Of a stretch of DNA of 5,198 nucleotides, positions 1 to 4,610 are shown one piece after another (positions within the stretch are counted from its first letter, which is position 1; the number at the start of each line of letters is the position of its first letter). This DNA comes from Thermoanaerobaculia bacterium (lineage in GTDB: Bacteria; Acidobacteriota; Thermoanaerobaculia; UBA5066). The position numbers and the translations under genes were made by a program. The DNA is taken from NCBI GenBank assembly GCA_017999215.1, contig JAGOBQ010000330.1:1-5198 (forward strand), given 5' to 3'. The notes beneath the pieces are model-generated. The model had not been told where the DNA came from. It made no database searches and saw nothing but the letters and a program-made list of their open reading frames with translations.

Positions 1-60
1 TCCTCGCGCCCTACGTCCGCACGGCAACGAGGAGTCCCGCGCGGACGTAGGGCGCGAGGA
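1..60. repeat. Perfect 20-bp inverted repeat with 20-nt spacer at the window edge
   Basis: Bases 1-20 and 41-60 are exact reverse complements, separated by 20 bases (21-40). The inner arm and the spacer read as ordinary coding sequence of the Rrf2-type gene on the minus strand (LLAPYVRA then AGLLVAV). The outer arm does not, and it introduces the TAG that ends the frame. No T-run follows on either strand, so it is not a typical terminator. The outer arm begins at base 1, so the repeat may continue beyond the window. A fold-back or assembly artefact at a contig end is the simplest explanation; a real inverted duplication is the alternative. Confidence 0.9.
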
Positions 61-187
61 GCTGGTGGACCGATTCTCGCGATAGGGCCAGAAGGCCTGC
101 CATTTCGGCGGCGCTCCGGTCGCGTCCCGGGTCCGAACCGATCTCGACCATCGCTTCGATCGCCTTCCTTTGCCTGAGGTTAAGAAT
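11..187 (-). CDS. Rrf2-family transcriptional regulator, N-terminal part only (truncated at window edge)
   Basis: Reading leftward from 187 gives 58 codons to a TAG at 13-11. The product resembles the N-terminal winged helix of Rrf2/IscR/NsrR-type regulators: an opening LNLRQRKAIEAM like the family's LSxxxxYAxxAL, a helix-turn-helix around residues 25-44 (AAEMAGLLALSRESVHQ), then LLAPYVRAGLL, matching the family's LLxxLxxAGLV. Rrf2 proteins are about 130-160 residues and continue with an R-G-x-x-G-G-Y wing; here the frame stops just where that wing should begin, because bases 1-20 are the reverse complement of 41-60. The truncation is therefore probably a contig-edge artefact or rearrangement rather than a natural end. 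No ATG lies at the expected start. An ATT at 187-185 has a GGAG (199-196) 8 nt upstream and gives the right N-terminus; the first ATG, at 151-149, would remove helix 1. The ligand cannot be inferred, since the cluster-binding cysteines would lie in the missing half. Confidence 0.68.
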   Translation of the reverse strand: MLNLRQRKAIEAMVEIGSDPGRDRSAAEMAGLLALSRESVHQLLAPYVRAGLLVAVRT

Positions 188-188
188 C

Positions 189-217
189 TTGAAATCTCCG
201 TTCTACTTTACTAACAT
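189..217 (+). promoter_or_regulatory. Candidate sigma-70-type promoter for the HtrA protease gene
   Basis: A -35-like TTGAAA at 189-194 is followed, after exactly 17 nt, by a -10-like TAACAT at 212-217, in the only AT-rich stretch of the left half. Predicted initiation near 224 would give a leader of about 16 nt before the ATG at 240. The element touches the proposed start of the divergent Rrf2-type gene (185-187), so a regulator bound here could affect both genes. The assignment rests on motif match alone, and the -10 matches only 4 of 6 consensus positions. Confidence 0.4.
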
Positions 218-239
218 TATTTTGAGGCCGAATCTCAGA

Positions 240-1556
240 ATGTCAAGACACACGTTCGCCGCCGCCGCGATCCTCCTTTCCGCCACGACGGCCCTCGCCC
301 AGAGGGGAGCTCCCGAGACCCGCCGCCCGGAGGACGATCCCCGCCGAAGCTCGATCGTGAGAGCGGTCGAGCAGATCGGCCCGTCCGTCGTGAACATCTC
401 GGCCGAGCGCCTCGTGCAGCGCCGGTCGACTCCGTTCCAGGAGTTCTTCGGCGTTCCGGGCGACCGCGGCCGACGCTCCGAGTCGCTCGGCTCCGGCGTG
501 GTCCTCGACGCGTCCGGCATCGTCGTCACGAACGACCACGTCGTCTCGGGCGCCTCCCGGATCTTCGTGACGACCTCCGACGGACGCGAGCTCGAGGCGG
601 AGGTCCTCGGCGCCGACGCCGACAACGACCTCGCGGTCCTCAAGGTCGACGGGAAGGGGCTGAAGCCGGTCCGTCTCGGGACGACGGGCGACCTGATGAT
701 CGGCGAGACGGCGATCGCCGTCGGGAACCCGTTCGGCCTCTCGAACACGGTGACGACCGGGATCGTCTCCGCCCTCCAGCGGACCGTGAGCGGCGAGACG
801 CGGACGTACACCGACTTCATCCAGACCGACGCGGCGATCAACCCGGGCAACTCGGGCGGCGCGCTCTGCAACGTCCTGGGCGAGCTGATCGGAATCAACA
901 CGGCGATCGTCGGCGGCGCGAATACGATCGGCTTCGCGATCCCGGTGGAGCGGGTCCGCCGGATCGTCGACGACCTGCTTCGCTTCGGCGAGGTGAAGCC
1001 GGTCTGGGTCGGCATCCGCGGGACGACGGTGACGCCCGAGCGCGGGCGGCCGAGCTCGCGCGGCCTCGGGATGCGCGTCCGCTCCGTCTATCCCGCCTCC
1101 CCCGCCGAGGAGGCCGGCCTCGAGCCCGGCGACGTCGTCGTCTCCCTGAACGGCCGCCCCGTCGAGTCGCGGGAGGACTTCGACACGCTGCTCGCCTCGG
1201 TCCCTCCCGGCCAGTCGGTCCCCGTCGAGGCGCGCCGTGCCGGCGAGCTCCGCAAGCTCTCCCTCGGGGTCGCCCGCGCCCCGGAGGACCTCGGCCTCGA
1301 GGTGCTCCGCCGCGAGATCGGGATCTCGGTCGCCCAGGCCCGGGGCGGTCTCTTCCTCACCTCCGTGGCCCGCGAGTCGCCGGCCGACCGGAAGGGGCTC
1401 GAGAGAGGGGACTCTCTCCTCGCCGTGAACGGAAAGAGGGTCTCGACGCTGGACGACGTCGCCAAGGCGGTCGAACGCGGCTGGGCCCGGTCGGGCCTCG
1501 TCCTCGTCGTCGGGCGGACCGGCTACGCCTACACGCTGACGTTCGGCCTCGAGTGA
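240..1556 (+). CDS. HtrA/DegP-family periplasmic serine endoprotease with two PDZ domains
   Basis: This is an exported trypsin-fold protease for damaged or misfolded envelope proteins (MEROPS S1C family), 438 residues from the ATG at 240. Residues 1-20 form a Sec signal peptide (hydrophobic AAAAILLSATTALA, A-L-A cleavage before Q21). The protease domain spans about 35-245 and has a complete catalytic triad: His100 in TNDHVV, Asp130 in DNDLAVLK and Ser205 in NPGNSGGAL. PDZ1 (about 255-345) includes the SPAEEAGLEPGDVVVSLNG signature. PDZ2 (about 350-438) includes SPADRKGLERGDSLLAVNG, so the DegP/DegQ two-PDZ architecture is complete. A TTG at 189 could extend the frame by 17 residues and has a GAGG 9 nt upstream. 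I prefer 240 because the extension spoils the signal peptide and covers the likely promoter; GAGG at 224-227 lies 12 nt before this ATG. The gene is divergent from the Rrf2-type regulator and convergent with the peroxiredoxin. I cannot separate DegP, DegQ, DegS and MucD roles; two PDZ domains and a cleavable signal argue against DegS. Confidence 0.93.
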   Translation: MSRHTFAAAAILLSATTALAQRGAPETRRPEDDPRRSSIVRAVEQIGPSVVNISAERLVQRRSTPFQEFFGVPGDRGRRSESLGSGVVLDASGIVVTNDHVVSGASRIFVTTSDGRELEAEVLGADADNDLAVLKVDGKGLKPVRLGTTGDLMIGETAIAVGNPFGLSNTVTTGIVSALQRTVSGETRTYTDFIQTDAAINPGNSGGALCNVLGELIGINTAIVGGANTIGFAIPVERVRRIVDDLLRFGEVKPVWVGIRGTTVTPERGRPSSRGLGMRVRSVYPASPAEEAGLEPGDVVVSLNGRPVESREDFDTLLASVPPGQSVPVEARRAGELRKLSLGVARAPEDLGLEVLRREIGISVAQARGGLFLTSVARESPADRKGLERGDSLLAVNGKRVSTLDDVAKAVERGWARSGLVLVVGRTGYAYTLTFGLE

Positions 1557-1563
1557 GCCGGAC

Positions 1564-1597
1564 GCGGGGAGGGCCGCCGCGAAGCGGCCCTCCCCGC
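1564..1597. terminator. Bidirectional terminator-like hairpin between convergent genes
   Basis: A perfect 14-bp stem (1564-1577 with 1584-1597) encloses the 6-nt loop CGCGAA. It starts 7 nt after the HtrA stop codon and ends 4 nt before the stop codon of the convergent peroxiredoxin, which is where a shared terminator is expected. The stem is almost entirely G-C. The plus-strand tail is only mildly T-rich (GTTCACTTCT) and the minus-strand tail has no U-run, so intrinsic efficiency is uncertain. It may mainly protect 3' ends or block opposing polymerases. Confidence 0.7.
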
Positions 1598-1601
1598 CCG
1601 T

Positions 1602-2144
1602 TCACTTCTCCCGCTTCGGAACGCCCAGCTCGGCGAGCCGCTTCGCCATGTCGGGACCGGCCGTCCCCGCCTTCACCTCGCGGTCCACGTGGAGCAGCTT
1701 CCCGTCCTTGCCGACGTAGAACGTCCAGCGCCGCGGGTAGCCCTTCTCCGGGTGGGCGACGCCGTACGCCTTCGCGACGGCCCCGTCCGCGTCCGCGAGC
1801 ATCGGGTAGTCGGCGTCGAGCGACTTCGCGAACTTCGTGATCTCCTCGATCGGGTCGACGCTCGCCGCGAAGTACGCGACGTCGAACGACCGGAGCTCCT
1901 CGCCGCTCTCACGGAGCGACTTGCATTCCATCGTTCACCCTCCGGTGAAGACCTTCGGGAACCAGGCGAGGACGACGGCCTTCTTGCCGACGTAGTCGGC
2001 GAGGGCGTGCGTCTTCCCGTCCGACCCCGGGAGAGAGAAGGAGGGGGCGGGGTCTCCGGCCGCGAGCGGCTTCGGCTCCTCGCCCGCGAGGAGCGGCGAG
2101 GCGGCCAGCAGGCCGGCGGCTGCGAGCGTGGCGAGTCTCTTCAT
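1602..2144 (-). CDS. Exported selenocysteine-containing peroxiredoxin (AhpC/TSA-Bcp type), in-frame TGA read as Sec
   Basis: Read as one frame with the TGA at 1937-1935 decoded as selenocysteine, the product has 180 residues. It would reduce hydrogen peroxide or organic peroxides with thiol electrons. Residues 1-20 look like a Sec signal peptide (MKR, then LATLAAAGLLAASPLLA), so it should act outside the cytoplasm. The thioredoxin fold follows: GDPAPSFSLPGSDGK (30-44), the strand AVVLAWF (56-62), and the universal peroxiredoxin motif P63-x3-T67-x2-U70, where U replaces the peroxidatic cysteine. C74 (U-T-M-E-C) is a candidate resolving residue. S95-V96-D97 and R139-W-T-F agree with the rest of the fold, including the conserved active-site arginine. 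Homology runs unbroken across the TGA with no frame change. AAGGAG at 2156-2151 lies 6 nt before the ATG. The gene also terminates with TGA (1604-1602), so recoding must be local. A TGC-to-TGA sequencing error or null mutation is the alternative, but the exact catalytic position and the following hairpin favour Sec. Family members with Cys here are common. Confidence 0.85.
1902..1920 (-). promoter_or_regulatory. Bacterial SECIS-like hairpin
   Basis: In the mRNA a 7-bp stem, GUCGCUC (1920-1914) with GAGCGGC (1908-1902), including one U-G pair, closes a 5-nt loop CGUGA (1913-1909). The loop begins 21 nt after the UGA. Known bacterial SECIS elements place a small apical loop roughly 16-37 nt after the UGA with a G among its first two bases, and this one fits (G is the second base). 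The hairpin lies in the coding sequence, as bacterial SECIS elements do, and would recruit SelB with Sec-tRNA. No clear bulged U like that of E. coli fdhF is visible. Confidence 0.6.
1935..1937 (-). other. Selenocysteine codon (UGA) at the peroxidatic position
   Basis: The in-frame TGA occupies codon 70 of the peroxiredoxin, between FTGG and TMECKSL, where relatives carry the catalytic Cys. It differs from the cysteine codon TGC at only the third base. A downstream restart at the ATG 1931-1929 is unlikely, because that fragment would lack the first strands of the fold and the active site. Confidence 0.8.
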
Positions 2145-2169
2145 GGACGGCTCCTTCGGCCGGCATTCT

Positions 2170-2190
2170 CTCCGGCCGGGGCGGCCGGAG
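2170..2190. terminator. GC-rich hairpin between the transporter and peroxiredoxin genes
   Basis: A perfect 9-bp stem CTCCGGCCG / CGGCCGGAG with a 3-nt GGG loop sits in the 69-nt gap between the EamA transporter stop and the peroxiredoxin start. It has no U-run on the transcript side. It could weaken read-through from the transporter or be a 3'-end protecting structure. In this very GC-rich sequence such stems are not rare, so confidence is low. Confidence 0.3.
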
Positions 2191-2213
2191 CCAGCCCGCC
2201 CTGAGCCCCGCTG

Positions 2214-3125
2214 CTATTTCCGGAGGCGCAGCTCCGACACGACGATGCCGAGGAGGACGAGCGCGCCCCCCCACCACTCCCGCGGCGAGAGCCGTTCCCC
2301 GAGCGTCGCGGCCGCGAAGACGGCCGTGAAGACCGGCTCGAGCGCGAAGATGACCGCGGCGTGGACGGCGGGCATCCGCGCCTGCGCCCAGGTCTGGACG
2401 AGCGAGGAGACGACCGACGCCAGAAGGCCCATCCAGAGGACGGCCAGGAGGAGCTCCTTCGAGAAGAGCAGGGGGCGCGCCTCCGCGGCGAAGAAGGCCT
2501 CCGGGCGGCCCAGGAACGGGGTCACGAGGAGGCGTCCGAGGAGGACGCCCGCGAACGCGAAGGCGATCTGCCCGGCCGTGTAGACCCTCACGTCGTGCTT
2601 CGGCGCGGCGACGCCCAGCTCCACGATGATGACCGCGTAGGTCAGGGCCGTCACGAGGACGAGGAGGTCTCCCGGGTCGAGGCCCGCCGCCCCGGCTGGC
2701 CACGTCATCAGCCCGAAGCCCCCGGCCGCCAGGACGAGCCCGGCGAGGTTCGAGCCCGACGGCACCTGCCGGTGCAGGACCCACGCGGCCACGGCCGTCA
2801 GAGGCACCGAGAGGCCCGTGATGAAGGCCGCCTTGGAAGCGGTCGTGAAGAGCTGCCCGACGAGCTGGCAGCCGATGCCGAAGGCGAGGAGAAAGCCGAT
2901 GAGGGCGCTGTCGCGGACGACCCCCGGGGTCCGGCGTCGCCCCCGGGCGAGGAGGACGAGGAGGGCCGCGGCGAGCCCGTAGCGAAGGGCGAGGAAGAGG
3001 AGCGGCGGCGTGTCCTTGAGGACGAACTCGTTGACGACGAACGTCGAGCCCCAGATCGCCGTCACGAGGACGAGGGCGGAGTCGGCGAGGAGCGCCTCGC
3101 GGCGCGGGAGGTCCGGAGCGCTCAC
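2214..3125 (-). CDS. EamA/DMT-superfamily inner-membrane transporter (RhaT/YdcZ-like permease)
   Basis: This 303-residue protein has about ten hydrophobic helices (roughly 14-36, 40-60, 73-92, 98-117, 126-141, 152-170, 181-203, 222-244, 255-275 and 284-298). That is the usual size and topology of two tandem EamA repeats. Family signatures are WGSTFVVNEFVL at 25-36 in helix 1 and ALEPVFTAVFAAATLGE at 261-277 in the second repeat, with conserved E-P and a following G-E. DMT proteins of this kind export or import metabolites such as amino acids or nucleotides; the substrate cannot be inferred here. The start is GTG (3125-3123), with no Shine-Dalgarno but a TATCAT 8 nt upstream. It is divergent from gltX and lies 69 nt upstream of the co-oriented peroxiredoxin, so the two may share transcripts, although the peroxiredoxin has its own strong ribosome binding site. 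Confidence 0.9.
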   Translation of the reverse strand: MSAPDLPRREALLADSALVLVTAIWGSTFVVNEFVLKDTPPLLFLALRYGLAAALLVLLARGRRRTPGVVRDSALIGFLLAFGIGCQLVGQLFTTASKAAFITGLSVPLTAVAAWVLHRQVPSGSNLAGLVLAAGGFGLMTWPAGAAGLDPGDLLVLVTALTYAVIIVELGVAAPKHDVRVYTAGQIAFAFAGVLLGRLLVTPFLGRPEAFFAAEARPLLFSKELLLAVLWMGLLASVVSSLVQTWAQARMPAVHAAVIFALEPVFTAVFAAATLGERLSPREWWGGALVLLGIVVSELRLRK

Positions 3126-3133
3126 GGCCGGCG

Positions 3134-3139
3134 ATGATA
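3134..3139 (-). promoter_or_regulatory. Candidate -10 element (TATCAT) of the EamA transporter gene
   Basis: TATCAT on the minus strand ends 8 nt before the GTG start. This proximity, together with the lack of any Shine-Dalgarno, suggests a leaderless or nearly leaderless transcript. No -35 consensus is visible at the proper distance. It mirrors an identical element before gltX. Confidence 0.4.
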
Positions 3140-3162
3140 CGGGCCTGCCGGACCCGGGCAGC

Positions 3163-3168
3163 TATCAT
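3163..3168 (+). promoter_or_regulatory. Candidate -10 element (TATCAT) of the gltX-glnS operon
   Basis: TATCAT ends 9 nt before the gltX ATG at 3178, with only CCCCGACCG between. No Shine-Dalgarno is present, so initiation would have to fall within a few nucleotides of the start codon. With one flanking base it forms a 7-bp inverted repeat with the mirror element (GATGATA 3133-3139, TATCATC 3163-3169). No -35 match is visible. Confidence 0.4.
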
Positions 3169-3177
3169 CCCCGACCG

Positions 3178-4602
3178 ATGAGTCCGGCCCCGCGCGTCCG
3201 CTTCGCCCCCTCCCCCACCGGCTCCCTCCACGTCGGCGGGGCCCGCACCGCCCTCTACAACTGGCTCTTCGCCCGCCGCCACGGCGGGACATTCATCCTC
3301 CGGATCGAGGACACCGACGTCGACCGGAACAGGCCCGAGCTCGTCGACCAGATCCTCGAGGCGATGACCTGGCTCGGGATGACCTGGGACGAGGGGCCGT
3401 ACCACCAGAGCGACCGGACCCACCTCTACCGGGAGGCGGCCGAGAGGCTCCTTTCCGAGGGGAAGGCCTACCGCGCGTTCGAGACTCCCGAGGAGCTCGA
3501 GGCGGCGCGGAAGGCGGCCGAGGCGCAGGGCGAGACGTTCCGCTACTCGGGCGCCGGGCGCGACATTCCGAAGGCCGAGTCGGACCGGCGCGCCGCGGCG
3601 GGCGAGCCGTTCGTCCTCCGGCTGAAGATGCCCGACGAGCCGATCGTCGTCGACGACGTCGTCCAGGGGCGCGCCGAGTTCCCGGCCGGCGCGCTCGACG
3701 ACTTCGTCCTGACGCGATCCGACGGCCATCCCCTGTACCACTTCTCCGTCTGCGTCGACGACGTCGCGATGGGGATCACCCACGTCATCCGCGGCGTCGA
3801 CCACCTCGCGAACACGCCGAAGCACGTCGCCCTCTTCCGCGCGCTCGGCGCCGAGGCGCCGAAGTTCGCCCACCTCGGGATGATCCTCGGCCCCGACGGC
3901 AAGAAGCTCAGCAAGCGGCACGGCGCGGCCGGCGCCGAGGAGTTCCGGGCGCAGGGGCTCCTCCCCGAGGCGCTCGTCAACTTCCTCGCCCTCCTCGGCT
4001 GGTCGCCCGGCGAGGACCGCGAGCGGATGACGATGGACGAGATGGCCTCCCTCTTCTCGCTCGAGCGGATCGGCCCCTCCCCCTCGCGCTTCGACCACGA
4101 GAAGCTCGCCTGGCTGAACGGCCAGTACCTGCAGGACGTCCCCGAGGCGCGCCTCCTGACGCTCGTGAAGCCGTTCGGCGTGCCGGCCTCCTGCTCCGAC
4201 GAGACGCTCCTTCGCGCCCTTCCGCTGCAGAAGCCGCGGGCGAAGACGCTCGTCGAGCTCGCGCAGGGGCTCTCCTCGTGGGTCGAGGACCCGGCCGACT
4301 ACGACGCCGCCGGGCTGAAGAAGTTCGGCAGGCCGGCGAACGCGCCGCTCCTCCGCACGTTCCTCGAGAAGATCGCGGCCATCCCCGCCCTCACTCACGC
4401 CGGGATCGAGGAGGCCGCCCGAGCCCTCGCCGCCGAGGCGGGTGTCAAGCTCGGCGACCTCGCCCAGCCGGTCCGCCTCGCGCTGACCGGCACGCTCGCC
4501 TCCCCGCCCCTCTTCGAGATGATCGAGGTCCTCGGCCTCGAGGCGACCCGCCGGCGCGTCCTCGCGCTCGCGGCGCGCATCGAGGGCGGGACCCCGAGCT
4601 GA
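3178..4602 (+). CDS. gltX: Glutamyl-tRNA synthetase (GluRS)
   Basis: This class I aminoacyl-tRNA synthetase attaches glutamate to tRNA-Glu in the cytoplasm. It has 474 residues, the usual length for bacterial GluRS. The ATG at 3178 puts VRFAPSPTGSLHVGGARTAL at 7-26, the classic N-terminus, with the HIGH-motif variant H18-V-G-G21; the upstream open frame to 3010 has no family match. Further signatures are LRIEDTDVDR (41-50), the tRNA-acceptor region VLTRSDGHPLYHFSVCVDD (177-195), IRGVDHL (204-210) and the ATP-binding KLSKRHG (243-249). The helical anticodon-binding domain follows from about 300 to 474. The four zinc-ligand cysteines of the E. coli type are absent: the segment reads AYRAFETPEEL (97-107) and later RYSGAGRDI (122-130), like the zinc-free Thermus-type enzymes. 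The neighbouring glnS implies direct Gln-tRNA synthesis, so this enzyme is probably discriminating. It forms an operon with glnS. Confidence 0.97.
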   Translation: MSPAPRVRFAPSPTGSLHVGGARTALYNWLFARRHGGTFILRIEDTDVDRNRPELVDQILEAMTWLGMTWDEGPYHQSDRTHLYREAAERLLSEGKAYRAFETPEELEAARKAAEAQGETFRYSGAGRDIPKAESDRRAAAGEPFVLRLKMPDEPIVVDDVVQGRAEFPAGALDDFVLTRSDGHPLYHFSVCVDDVAMGITHVIRGVDHLANTPKHVALFRALGAEAPKFAHLGMILGPDGKKLSKRHGAAGAEEFRAQGLLPEALVNFLALLGWSPGEDRERMTMDEMASLFSLERIGPSPSRFDHEKLAWLNGQYLQDVPEARLLTLVKPFGVPASCSDETLLRALPLQKPRAKTLVELAQGLSSWVEDPADYDAAGLKKFGRPANAPLLRTFLEKIAAIPALTHAGIEEAARALAAEAGVKLGDLAQPVRLALTGTLASPPLFEMIEVLGLEATRRRVLALAARIEGGTPS

Positions 4603-4610
4603 GGCACCCG

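Noticed and set aside
1..60. The edge inverted repeat as an intrinsic terminator
   Set aside because: There is no T-run on either side, and the inner arm plus spacer are conserved coding sequence of an Rrf2-type protein rather than intergenic DNA.
189..239. TTG at 189 as the start of the HtrA protein
   Set aside because: It would add 17 residues in front of a good signal peptide, overlap the proposed Rrf2 start, and use the likely -35 element TTGAAA as codons. A GAGG 9 nt upstream keeps it possible, but the ATG at 240 fits better.
203..1015. A 270-residue minus-strand frame opposite the protease domain
   Set aside because: It lies wholly antisense to a complete HtrA with intact catalytic triad, has Ser/Arg/Pro-rich composition and no recognisable motif.
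1602..1931. A separate small gene starting at ATG 1931 (109 residues)
   Set aside because: It is the C-terminal part of the peroxiredoxin, lacks the active site and first strands, and has no ribosome binding site of its own. The join across TGA explains both pieces.
1935..1937. Genome-wide reassignment of UGA to an amino acid
   Set aside because: HtrA, gltX and the peroxiredoxin itself all end naturally at TGA, at the lengths expected for their families, so TGA is a normal stop here.
1935..1937. Frameshift or programmed ribosomal slippage in the peroxiredoxin
   Set aside because: Both halves are in the same phase and no base needs to be added or removed. Only one codon is anomalous.
1689..2204. 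A 171-residue plus-strand frame antisense to the peroxiredoxin
   Set aside because: Its sequence is the Arg/Glu/Val-rich mirror of the peroxiredoxin codons, with no domain signature.
1909..4398. An 829-residue open frame on the minus strand across the transporter and gltX
   Set aside because: It is a compositional shadow. It is made of low-complexity R/G/A/E/P runs, has no domain match, and overlaps well-supported genes (peroxiredoxin, EamA transporter, gltX). Stops are rare by chance in such GC-rich DNA.
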